In this document: piece after piece, positions 1 through 6,987 of the stretch
How the letters are laid out: each line of letters starts with the position of its first letter
Numbering within the stretch: the first letter of the stretch is position 1
Assembly (NCBI GenBank): GCA_964514235.1
Contig: CAZEPV010000024.1
Span: 1-25,839 of the forward strand
Reading direction: 5' to 3'
Length of the DNA: 25,839 nt
From: JAAYRQ01 sp035647235
Lineage (GTDB): Bacteria; Bacillota; Syntrophomonadia; Syntrophomonadales; Syntrophomonadaceae
Program-made: the position numbers and the translations under genes
Notes under the pieces: generated by a model
What the model was told of the DNA's origin: nothing
What the model saw: only the letters and a program-made list of their open reading frames with translations
Databases searched by the model: none

Positions 1-168
1 TTCCCGTTTTCCAGCTAACAATCCTTTTTCAATGCCCTCTTCCCTGCCCTTTTCTGCCAATTCTTTCGCTAGGGCTATGGCCTCTTGTCTGCCTTGCTCT
101 ATCAATCTTTCAGCCAAGGTCATAGCTTCTTGCCTGCCCTTTTCCATCAATCTTTCCGCTAAGGTCAT
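1..168 (-). CDS. Partial helical repeat protein, C-terminus beyond left edge
   Basis: This open frame runs off the left edge. It starts at an ATG (168-166) preceded by an AGGCGGTGA ribosome-binding site with a 7-nt gap, and an in-frame stop lies upstream near 212. The visible 56 residues are three 15-residue repeats, roughly (M/I)xLAexLxExGRxEx, then the start of a fourth. At DNA level this is a 45-nt unit at 165-121, 120-76 and 75-31. Such charged E/K/R/A/G-rich helical tails are typical of the C-termini of Rpn/PD-(D/E)XK 'transposase-like' proteins. Here the repeat follows directly on a start codon, so it is either a stand-alone small protein or the leftover tail of a decayed one. It lies 42 nt downstream of the broken GGDEF gene on the same strand. 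I cannot assign a function. Confidence 0.5.
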   Translation of the reverse strand, partial: MTLAERLMEKGRQEAMTLAERLIEQGRQEAIALAKELAEKGREEGIEKGLLAGKRE

Positions 169-209
169 GATTAGCTCACCGCCTTCCTTGGATACTTGGT
201 CTGCTCTGA

Positions 210-1163
210 CTAATCATCATTTTTATCCACTAATTGGCTAGCCCTTTCTACTCTATTGCGTCCTGAGTTTTTGGCTTGGTATAGAGCATCATCGGCAGCT
301 TTTATCAGGTGTTCGGGTCCTAACCCTTTTACGGAGACTAAGGCTGCAACCCCTAGGCTAACAGTTACCTGGGTGTCGCACTCTCCATTATTTATTATGG
401 CTTCCTCTATTCTCGTCCTAATTCGTTCAGCTAGTTTTACCGCATCATCTTCACTTGTATTGGATAATAGTACTGCGAATTCTTCGCCCCCAAAGCGGGC
501 TACTAAGTCTCCAGGTCTCCTGACTGAATCGGAAATTAAGTTGGCTACACATTTCAGGCATTGGTCACCAGCTAAATGTCCATAGGTATCGTTATAATTT
601 TTGAATCTGTCAATATCAATCATAATTAATGCTATAGGAAATTTCTCCCTCATGTTTATCCCCCATAGACTAGATAGGAAACTATCAAAGTAGCGTCGAT
701 TGGAGATAGCTGTAAGCCCATCTACCATAGATATCTTTTCTAATTCCCGATTGGCCCTTTGTAAATTCTGATTAGCCACATATGTTTCATGATTGGCTTC
801 TTCTAGTTCTAATTGTGCTTGCTTTCTTTGGGCAATTTCCTTACGCAAACGTAAAATCCAGAAAAAAGATACCGCAAATATAGTTAGGGCAATAGCGACA
901 ATTACTAATGCCATGCGTATGAATGGCCTAAAATCTATTTTGGTGTCTAGGGATATCCACTTGTTGTTAATGGCAATTCTTTCTTCTTCGCTGATAGCCT
1001 TTACCGCCTTGTTAAGTATGCTTACTAATTCGGGCCAATCACTGCGGACTGCAAAATATAGGGCTTGTTGTTTTTCCGCCTCAAAAGTTACGAATCTAAG
1101 ATTGGTTAAGCCATTAGTACGAATTATATAATCGGTGGTAGCCAGATTGCCTATAAAAGCCAC
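210..1163 (-). pseudogene. GGDEF diguanylate cyclase, 3' part of a frameshifted sensor-cyclase gene
   Basis: This is the downstream part of a gene whose first part is 1199-1744. The GTG at 1163 is probably not a real start: the same frame is open back to 1220 and encodes residues that continue a periplasmic solute-binding (SBP_bac_3) domain. Order: end of the SBP domain, one transmembrane segment (RMALVIVAIALTIFAVSFFW), a coiled-coil linker, then a GGDEF domain with an ARFGGEEF active site. An RxxD inhibitory site (RPGD) lies five residues before GGEEF. Intact, the protein would sense a ligand outside the membrane and make c-di-GMP inside. The cyclase half looks undamaged, so re-initiation could still give a cytoplasmic enzyme, but no good ribosome-binding site for this fragment was seen. 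A sequencing error is an equally simple explanation. Confidence 0.8.
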
Positions 1164-1198
1164 CTCTTCACCAGCAGCAACAGCGGAAAGGGCCCCTG

Positions 1199-1744
1199 CT
1201 ACGAATCGTATAGACTTAAGTTAATTTTTTCATGATGCAACATATAGCTATGATGTGAACTATTCCGTTGTACCGCTACGGTCAAGCCTTTTAGGTCTTC
1301 TATACTTGAAATATGTACATCAGAATCTTTAGTGGCAATAACCCTTTTAAAATAATAATATGGTTCGGAAAAAATAAAGTGTTTTTCCCTTTCCTCGGTC
1401 TTGCCAATGGCGGGCAAAATATCTATTTCCCGAGCTAGGGCCTTATCGTATGCTTTCGGCCAAGTTAGTCCTTTTTGGAGTTCAAATTTCAAGTTAGTTT
1501 TAGCTGAAACTATGTCTAGATAATCCGCTGCAATCCCCTTATGTTCTCCATTTTCATCTATAAATTCAAATGGAAGAAATTGCGGATCGACCCCGAGCCG
1601 AATGACTGGATGTTCTTCCATAAAGGCCATTTCTTCGCCTGTCCAATCTATTTCCGCTTCCCCTGCATGGAATAGAGAATTTGTAAATAACAGCCCTGGA
1701 ATTAGAATTAAGAATAATAAGCACCAAGTTATAATTTTTCTCAT
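1199..1744 (-). pseudogene. Periplasmic solute-binding sensor domain, 5' part of the same broken gene
   Basis: The ATG at 1744 follows AAAGGAG at good spacing. The N-terminus is a signal/anchor segment (IITWCLLFLILIPGLLF). A bacterial extracellular solute-binding family 3 domain begins at EEHPVIRLGVDPQFLPFEF and continues through the lobe-2 feature DLKGLTVAVQRNSS. The frame ends at NLSLYDS followed by TAG (1201-1199). In the +1 frame the next codons read VAGALSAVAAGEEVAFIGN, which is the expected continuation of this domain (family pattern YDSxxxALxAVAxGExDAFIGN). One missing base near 1203 explains the break. Signal-anchored SBP domains of this kind sense amino acids or similar small molecules. 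The paralogue at 20690-22420 has the same overall plan but a different sensor sequence. Confidence 0.85.
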
Positions 1745-2063
1745 TGACAGTCTCCTTTTTCTGCACTAGGAATTATTAATGGGGGTATAAATATTACCAC
1801 ATATCCCAATTTTATACGAAAAAAGTAAAAATGCTGCAAGAATAATTGCTAAAACACTTGTCCTTTTTTGCTCTTCCTTAAAATAAGCTTGTTATGCGTG
1901 TTAGGACTTAGTGCTTAATTTACTAAAGATTAAAAATATTTAGGGAAATTTGAAGGATGTAGGTCCTTTTTTGCTGAATACATAATAGAACATAAATTTA
2001 TCTTTCTCGAGATTTTATAAGTATTTACTACAATATTAATTTTCAAATTAGGAGGAGAATTTT
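1745..2063. other. Divergent intergenic region with a 13-bp direct repeat
   Basis: This 319-nt AT-rich spacer separates the divergent sensor-cyclase and chemoreceptor genes and must hold both promoters. No convincing -35/-10 pair was found for either. The 13-mer GTCCTTTTTTGCT occurs twice in the same orientation (1860-1872 and 1963-1975), 103 nt apart. No RNA gene or ORF is supported. Confidence 0.4.
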
Positions 2064-2945
2064 ATGACTAAAGCTACTATTACTGATGTCTTGCACCTCG
2101 ATAAAATGGATGTGAGGCTTAATAGCAAACTATATGAAGGATTATGTAAATTCGCCCCCATTATGGCAGCTTTATTTACTGACCGTACTGTAGGTTTTTA
2201 TGCCACCGATCATGAAAAATTCATAATGAAAATAGATCCCGCTGACAAGGTCACTTTTGTACAGACAGGAGTGAAATTTGCTAAGGGTGGCCCAGCTGAT
2301 TATATTATGCAAAGTGGTCAACACATAGCTGTTGAATTGGGGGCTGAAGTCTATGGTGTTCCACTTAGAGTCGCGACTATCCCTATTTTTGATGATGATA
2401 CTGGCGAGGCAATCGGCACTTTCGGAATTGTCAATACCAGAGACCTTGTGGAAGATGTGGTAGAGATATCTGGTTCGTTTGTGACTGGACTAACTGAAAT
2501 TTCCACTGCGATAGAAGAAACTGCTGCTAGCGCTAGCAGCATTAAGGAAAGTGAAGAAGAATTAAATAGTGATATAGAGGAAATCGGTGCCTCTTCTACG
2601 GAAATAGTGCAAATATTAGATGCTATTAAAAATATAGCGGATCAGACTAAGATGTTGGGGCTAAATGCTGCTATCGAGGCGGCTCGTGCTGGTGACGCTG
2701 GTAAAGGCTTCGGGGTTGTAGCAGAAGAAATTCGCAAGCTTTCAGAATCATCCAAAGAAACCGCGGAAGAGATTCGGGTTTTAACCCAAATAATTAATGA
2801 TAAAATAGAAGCCGCCCGCAATAATTCCGCTATAACTTTACAGGCATCCGAAGATCAAGCAGCTGCCAGCCAAGAAGTTTCCGCAAGTATCGAAGAATTA
2901 TTAGCGGTATCGCATAGATTAAACGAATTATCTGAACTAATGTAA
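2064..2945 (+). CDS. Soluble methyl-accepting chemotaxis protein
   Basis: The 293-residue product has no signal peptide or membrane segment, so it is a cytoplasmic chemoreceptor. Residues 1 to about 125 form a small PAS/GAF-like input domain (features VGFYATDHEKF, YGVPLRVATIPIFDDDTGEAIGTFGIV). The rest is a short signalling hairpin, with the conserved kinase-control tip at about 191-222 (core LGLNAAIEAARAGDAGKGF, then VVAEEIRKLS). This tip binds CheA/CheW. The plan and length resemble the Bacillus YfmS type. A strong AGGAGGAG site precedes the ATG. It points away from the broken sensor-cyclase gene and ends 13 nt from the convergent macro-domain gene. The ligand cannot be read from sequence; a cytosolic metabolite or redox cue is possible. 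Confidence 0.88.
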   Translation: MTKATITDVLHLDKMDVRLNSKLYEGLCKFAPIMAALFTDRTVGFYATDHEKFIMKIDPADKVTFVQTGVKFAKGGPADYIMQSGQHIAVELGAEVYGVPLRVATIPIFDDDTGEAIGTFGIVNTRDLVEDVVEISGSFVTGLTEISTAIEETAASASSIKESEEELNSDIEEIGASSTEIVQILDAIKNIADQTKMLGLNAAIEAARAGDAGKGFGVVAEEIRKLSESSKETAEEIRVLTQIINDKIEAARNNSAITLQASEDQAAASQEVSASIEELLAVSHRLNELSELM

Positions 2946-2958
2946 TCTTTTTCTTACA

Positions 2959-3462
2959 TCATTTGTCTTTTAATAATTTTTGACTCAGGGCCAGCAGTTC
3001 TTGGTCAAAGAGTACTAGCCATACCTCAATCTGGTGCCTAATAAGAAAGCCCTGAATTGTATGGTAGGCCACCCTTAGAGCTTCCTCTTTGGGGTAGCCA
3101 TATATGCCACTCGAAATTAGGGGAAATGCTATACTCTGACAATCGTTTTCTATGGCTAGTTTTAGGGAATTATGGTAGGAAGCAGCTAGCAATTCCCCCT
3201 CCCTATTTTGTCCATCCTGATAAATAGGCCCAGCGGTATGAATAATGTAGGCTGTCGGGAGTTTAAAACCTGGGGTTATAACAGCTTCCCCTGTTTGAAT
3301 CGGGGCTAACTTATCGCAAGCAGCTTGTAATTCTGAAACTCCCGCTGCTCTAAATATAGCACCACATACCCCTCCCCCCATTCTAAGAGCCGTATTGGCA
3401 GCATTGACGATGGCGTCTACCTTCATTCTAGTAATATCTTCTTGGATAATAGTTAAAGACAT
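2959..3462 (-). CDS. Macro-domain protein, probable O-acetyl-ADP-ribose deacetylase
   Basis: A 167-residue single macro domain that binds ADP-ribose and probably removes it or its O-acetyl ester. Visible family features are D9 at the start of the ligand pocket, VDAIVNAAN (about 15-23), the GGGVCGAIFRAAG glycine-rich loop (29-41), the TGEAVITPGFKLP strand-turn, and the phosphate-binding loop SSGIYGYP (117-124). These place it with the YmdB/MacroD group. An AAAGGGAG site precedes the ATG. It lies downstream, on the same strand, of the candidate structured RNA and its terminator at 3521-3553, so its expression could depend on read-through of that terminator. The physiological substrate (free OAADPr or an ADP-ribosylated target) is not determined; no partner ADP-ribosyltransferase is seen here. 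Confidence 0.9.
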   Translation of the reverse strand: MSLTIIQEDITRMKVDAIVNAANTALRMGGGVCGAIFRAAGVSELQAACDKLAPIQTGEAVITPGFKLPTAYIIHTAGPIYQDGQNREGELLAASYHNSLKLAIENDCQSIAFPLISSGIYGYPKEEALRVAYHTIQGFLIRHQIEVWLVLFDQELLALSQKLLKDK

Positions 3463-3520
3463 AGCCCTTCTCCCTTTAAGTAAAACAATATTTATAATTA
3501 ATATTTTGTAAATAAAACAT

Positions 3521-3553
3521 AAGCGCCGACACTTTATTAAGGTGTCGGCGCTT
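3521..3553 (-). terminator. Strong hairpin terminator
   Basis: A 12-bp perfect inverted repeat (AAGCGCCGACAC at 3521-3532 with GTGTCGGCGCTT at 3542-3553) extends inward by a G-U and two A-U pairs to a 3-nt loop. On the minus strand it is followed by CTTATGTTTTATTT, a moderate U-tract. It ends the candidate RNA transcribed from about 3894 and lies 59 nt before the macro-domain start, so it could also act as an attenuator. Confidence 0.8.
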
Positions 3554-3894
3554 AAAAATAAAAGCTTCAGCGAATCTTTATCGATTTTTTCCTAGCATCG
3601 CTTTCAGATTTTACGTTTCCCACTTCAACTTTCCTACAAAAACTTCGTCCTTTCAGTTTTAGCTACTCTTGTCAGTATCAATCTTATTCCGCTTCAATCC
3701 CTACTCATTAATAAGCTTTTTATCACCTACCATTTATAAGAACCTTCACTTCATATTACTGTTACGAACCTTTTCACCAATTCTTCCGAGATATAGCGAA
3801 TGTTAAAATCCACCGTTCTTACTTTCCAGTTGTAGTGTTCCGTTTCGATCATCCAGCTCTGTCAGGCTTCCATCTTAGGAGTTCCCTGAAGCTT
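3521..3894 (-). ncRNA. Candidate structured non-coding RNA, about 370 nt
   Basis: This stretch has no credible ORF and is strongly purine-rich on the minus strand. A promoter (3901-3929) predicts transcription starting at about 3894. From that base the RNA begins AAGCUUCAG, and near its 3' end (3570-3562) it carries the exact complement CUGAAGCUU, a 9-bp closing stem. Possible internal helices include CUUAUU/AAUAAG, AAAACU/AGUUUU around a 10-nt loop, UUCGCU/AGUGAA enclosing GAAUU/GGUUC, UACU/AGUA and GCGA/UCGC. A terminator hairpin follows the closing stem by 8 nt. I do not recognise the family: RNase P landmarks (GAGGAAAGUCC), tmRNA ends and group II intron domain V were looked for and not seen. 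It is either an independent RNA or a long leader of the macro-domain gene. Confidence 0.5.
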
Positions 3895-3900
3895 GATTAA

Positions 3901-3929
3901 ATCATACGAAAAATTATCTGTGTATGCAA
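3901..3929 (-). promoter_or_regulatory. Promoter of the candidate structured RNA
   Basis: On the minus strand a -35 box TTGCAT (3929-3924), a 17-nt spacer and a -10 box TATGAT (3906-3901) match the vegetative consensus at 4/6 and 5/6 positions. The predicted start near 3894 falls on the first base of the 9-bp closing stem of the RNA. Confidence 0.5.
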
Positions 3930-4182
3930 ACCGTAAATATTGTCAAAATATTCTGCCTCAGGCTAAATCTAACCTTAATATGAAAATATGTCCTATTTCC
4001 TTTGAATTAGGTTTTTCTTCTTTATCTAGCTTTTCTCTCGGCGAGTATAAGACAAAAACTGCCTTAACCTGCAACTTTCGGCGATAAAGTTCTTATGCTA
4101 AGATTTAGGCCTATATACAAGCCCAATACAAGCAAAAACCAAGTAAATTTCGCCTTATAATAACCCTTTAATTATTTCATGA
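3930..4182. other. Non-coding spacer between RNA promoter and kinase-like gene
   Basis: No gene is supported here. A 64-codon open frame on the plus strand (3893-4087) starts at a TTG without a ribosome-binding site, overlaps the candidate RNA promoter and has no recognisable domain. I saw no repeats or further strong hairpins. Confidence 0.4.
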
Positions 4183-4188
4183 TATAAT
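4183..4188 (+). promoter_or_regulatory. Probable -10 box of the kinase/HPRT operon
   Basis: A perfect TATAAT lies 69 nt before the TTG start at 4258. No good -35 box sits at 16-18 nt, so the promoter may be weak or activator-dependent. Confidence 0.35.
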
Positions 4189-4257
4189 AAATGCAGGCTT
4201 AGGCACTATCTAGTTGCCAAATTTATCTTATATTTAAACATCAAGGGGTGACTGTTT

Positions 4258-5190
4258 TTGATAATTACTATCTCCAGGCAAACTGGTAGCTTAGGTAAAG
4301 AAATAACGGAATCACTGGCTGAAAAACTTAATTTTCCCATTATTACTCGTGATTGGGTGATGAAGGCTTGGATGCCAGAAATAGCTACTAAACATGAATT
4401 GCATATGCTGGAGCAAAGCCCTAAGTTTTTTCTTGCCACATCATCACAAGGGATAAGTTTCGCAAATTTTTTAGAAAGAAAGTTGCAAGAAGTAGCTATG
4501 GAACAATCGCTTATAGTTTTCGGCCTGGGGTCACAGATTATCTTCGCTAATGAACCGAAGGCCATCCATATTAAAATAATGGCACCTACTGAGGTTAGGG
4601 TTAATCACATCATTAAAACCCATTGTTTAAATGACAAGGATGCCCAGCGTTTTTTAGATTTGACCGATCGTAAACATAAACGCTATGTCTACACCATATA
4701 CGGTGAAGATTGGGCAGACCCTTCCCTATATCATATAACCCTCAATACTCAATATTTTACTATTGAGGAGGCAGCCACGCTATTATCCTATATGGTGCAA
4801 AATCGACAAATCCGACCTATAGCAAATGAAAATTTCGATAATGAGGTGATTAAACCAGTAGTTTTTAATCATCCTTCTGAAGAAGAATTTGCTTCTATTT
4901 TGGATATGCATAATATAGAATGGGAATATGAACCGCGTACCTTTCCCATAGAATGGGATGTGGAGGGTAATGTTACCCAGGCTTTCTCACCGGACTTTTA
5001 TTTACCCAGGTTTGATACTTATATCGAACTAACTACCATGAATCAAAAGTATACTTCACAAAAAAAGAAAAAGATGCAGAAATTAAAAAAGTTATACCCT
5101 GGAACGAATATCAATATTGTTTATAAAAAGGATTTCTATACTTTAGCTAAGAGGTTTGGTTTAGGGGAAGAGGGTTATAAGAATGATTAA
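4258..5190 (+). CDS. Cytidylate kinase-like domain fused to a PD-(D/E)XK-like domain
   Basis: The start is a TTG with AAGGGGTG seven bases upstream. Residues 1 to about 182 resemble the cytidylate kinase-like family (CMK-like P-loop kinases). They show IITISRQTGSLGKEI with a Walker-A-like GSLGKE at 10-15, a helix pair around ERKLQEVAMEQ, IVFGLGSQIIF where relatives commonly have VGRG, and the lid-like block DLTDRKHKRYVYTIYGEDWADPSLYHITLN. Residues about 205-297 look like a PD-(D/E)XK endonuclease fold: EEEFASIL, WEYEPRTF, SPDFYLP (PD at 245-246), YIELTT (E at 257) and a basic helix, then INIVYKKDF. The usual lysine of the E-x-K motif is threonine here, so activity is uncertain. The last 8 nt overlap the following HPRT-like gene (ATGATTAA), indicating translational coupling. 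Substrate and role are unknown. Confidence 0.75.
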   Translation: MIITISRQTGSLGKEITESLAEKLNFPIITRDWVMKAWMPEIATKHELHMLEQSPKFFLATSSQGISFANFLERKLQEVAMEQSLIVFGLGSQIIFANEPKAIHIKIMAPTEVRVNHIIKTHCLNDKDAQRFLDLTDRKHKRYVYTIYGEDWADPSLYHITLNTQYFTIEEAATLLSYMVQNRQIRPIANENFDNEVIKPVVFNHPSEEEFASILDMHNIEWEYEPRTFPIEWDVEGNVTQAFSPDFYLPRFDTYIELTTMNQKYTSQKKKKMQKLKKLYPGTNINIVYKKDFYTLAKRFGLGEEGYKND

Positions 5191-5725
5191 GTCGGGATTA
5201 GGCAAGATTATTTATACCGAGGAAGAAATACAAGCAAGAATAGCCCAAGTGGCAGCGATAATCAATCGTGATTATAAGGGGGAAAAGTTAGTTATTATCG
5301 GTGTGCTTAAGGGTGCTTTATATTTTGTAGCCGACCTTACCCGTCACCTGGATATGCCTATTAACATTGATTTTATTTCCATTGGCTCTGCGCCTAATGA
5401 ACTCAAAATAACTGGTACCATCCGCTTTACTAAAAATATTGGCCTAGATTTATTCGGTCAACATGTACTGTTAGTTGAAGATGTAATTGGCACAGGGCTA
5501 ACTTTAGGTTTTATCTGCCAACATTTAGAGACCTTTAAACCCGCTAGTTTGAAAATCTGCACTCTATTGAATAATCCAGCGGAACGAATTTTAACCCTGC
5601 CTATTGATTACAGTTGTTTTACCATGCCGGATTTGTTTTTAGTCGGTTATGGACTAGACTACCGAGAGGAATTCCGCAACCTAAGATATATAGCCGAATA
5701 TGTCCCAGGGGAGCGGGGAAAATAG
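5183..5725 (+). CDS. HPRT-like phosphoribosyltransferase with altered active site
   Basis: The 180 residues align end to end with hypoxanthine phosphoribosyltransferase: VLKGALYFVADL near the pyrophosphate loop, the PRPP motif VLLVEDVIGTGLTL (about 96-109), the hood element VGYGLDY and a final strand. E99 and D100 that hold the ribose are kept, but the following catalytic-base aspartate (human D137) is glycine at 103. The purine-contacting lysine (human K165) is asparagine at 131 (LLNNPAE). The flexible loop lacks the usual Ser-Tyr pair (SIGSAPNELK in place of SVSSYGMSTI in the neighbour). The paralogue at 6988-7527 keeps all of these. It may therefore be a PRPP- or nucleotide-sensing regulator, or act on another base. 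It is co-translated with the kinase-like fusion and ends 3 nt from the convergent guaA. Confidence 0.85.
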   Translation: MIKSGLGKIIYTEEEIQARIAQVAAIINRDYKGEKLVIIGVLKGALYFVADLTRHLDMPINIDFISIGSAPNELKITGTIRFTKNIGLDLFGQHVLLVEDVIGTGLTLGFICQHLETFKPASLKICTLLNNPAERILTLPIDYSCFTMPDLFLVGYGLDYREEFRNLRYIAEYVPGERGK

Positions 5726-5728
5726 ACC

Positions 5729-6976
5729 CTACTCCCACTCAATCGTTCCCGGTGGTTTGGGGGTTATGTCGTAGGCGACTCGGTTAATGCCTTCAACTTC
5801 ACCCACTATTCTTTGAGCTATTATGTCCAGTAATTCATAAGGTAATTTGGCTATGTCTGCTACCATTGCATCTTCGCTTATAACCGCCCTGAGTATTATG
5901 GGGTAAGCATAGGTGCGTGCCTCATTTTTCACCCCTACACTTTTAACAGGCAAGAGTACAGCAAACGACTGCCAAATGCTACGTTCTAAACCCGCTTTTT
6001 TAATTTCTTCCCTGACAATAGCATCAGCTTCCCGTAGAATATCCGCTTTATCCTTAGTTACTTCTCCTAAAATCCTTACCCCTAGTCCAGGTCCTGGGAA
6101 GGGCTGACGCCATACGATACCCTCCGGGATGCCTAATAGTTCACCGACAAGTCGCACTTCATCTTTAAAAAGCAATCTAAGTGGCTCAATTAATTTGAAG
6201 TCCATGTCTTCGGGTAATCCCCCTACATTATGATGGCTCTTTATATTTTGGCTTGTCTTAGTCCCACTTTCGATTACATCGGAATAAATGGTACCTTGAA
6301 CCAGATATTCTATTTCACCTAATTTGTTTTTTTCCTCTTCAAAAACCCTAATAAATTCGGTTCCGATTATTTTTCTTTTGTCCTCTGGATCACTAACTCC
6401 CGCTAATTTATGCAGAAAACGCTTTTCAGCCTGGGCGAATATTAAGTTCATCTTCATTTTATTCTGGAATGTTTCTAGGATTTCTTCTGATTCACCTTTA
6501 CGCATGAGGCCATTATCCACATAAACGCAGACTAACTGGTCCCCAACCGCTTTATGAACTAAAACGGCCGCCACAGCAGAATCCACTCCCCCACTCAAGG
6601 CACATAGGACTTTCTTATCCCCGACTTTTTCTTTGATACTGGCTATACTTTCTGCAATAAAATCACTTAAATTCCATTTCCCTTTTATGCCCACCTGTTT
6701 AAAGAAAAATGTTTCAAGTTCATCCATCTCAAGTTCATTAATACTAGGAATCACAAAAATCGGTAAACCCAATTCACGCCAAGCTGAGGTAATTAAGTCA
6801 CTGTCTGCGGCAAGACCAGCGAGTACTAGTGCTTTGGGGTTTTTCCCTTTTACCTCTTGTAAATCTATGTCATAGGGGACCATCTCACAATAAACCGATA
6901 GCTCTCTTATTTTACGGGCGATTAACTGATTTGCTTGTCCCCCGAAGTCCAGGACTAATACTAATTCTTTTTTCAT
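5729..6976 (-). CDS. guaA: GMP synthase with vestigial glutaminase domain
   Basis: GuaA converts XMP to GMP with ATP and ammonia; normally an N-terminal class I glutamine amidotransferase supplies the ammonia. This product has 415 residues against about 510-525 for the family. The synthetase half is complete: P-loop LSGGVDSAVAA (SGGVDS at 128-133), FIRVFEEE, the GTIYSDVIES and SHHNVGGLP XMP/ATP motifs, PFPGPGLGVRILGE and the C-terminal KPPGTIEWE. The amidotransferase half is reduced to about 95 residues. It begins normally (LVLDFGGQANQLIARKIREL), but where the nucleophile elbow with the catalytic Cys should be it reads LPIFVIPSIN, and the Cys, His and Glu of the triad are all absent. It should depend on free ammonia or on an unlinked amidase. 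AGGAG 8 nt before ATG; 11 nt after hpt, one operon. Confidence 0.93.
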   Translation of the reverse strand: MKKELVLVLDFGGQANQLIARKIRELSVYCEMVPYDIDLQEVKGKNPKALVLAGLAADSDLITSAWRELGLPIFVIPSINELEMDELETFFFKQVGIKGKWNLSDFIAESIASIKEKVGDKKVLCALSGGVDSAVAAVLVHKAVGDQLVCVYVDNGLMRKGESEEILETFQNKMKMNLIFAQAEKRFLHKLAGVSDPEDKRKIIGTEFIRVFEEEKNKLGEIEYLVQGTIYSDVIESGTKTSQNIKSHHNVGGLPEDMDFKLIEPLRLLFKDEVRLVGELLGIPEGIVWRQPFPGPGLGVRILGEVTKDKADILREADAIVREEIKKAGLERSIWQSFAVLLPVKSVGVKNEARTYAYPIILRAVISEDAMVADIAKLPYELLDIIAQRIVGEVEGINRVAYDITPKPPGTIEWE

Positions 6977-6987
6977 AATTTACACTC

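Noticed and set aside
32..241. 69-codon plus-strand ORF at the left edge
   Set aside because: It is the antisense shadow of the 45-nt repeat ORF; its apparent protein repeats come from the same DNA repeats.
210..1163. Independent GGDEF gene starting at the GTG at 1163
   Set aside because: The frame continues upstream with sequence completing the solute-binding domain, so this is the 3' part of a frameshifted gene.
3521..3894. Group II intron, RNase P RNA, tmRNA or retron RNA as the identity of the structured RNA
   Set aside because: No domain V-like hairpin, no GAGGAAAGUCC core, no tRNA-like ends and no reverse transcriptase gene nearby were seen; left as unassigned.
3893..4087. 64-codon plus-strand ORF in the large intergenic region
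   Set aside because: It starts at a TTG without a ribosome-binding site, overlaps the candidate RNA promoter and shows no domain.
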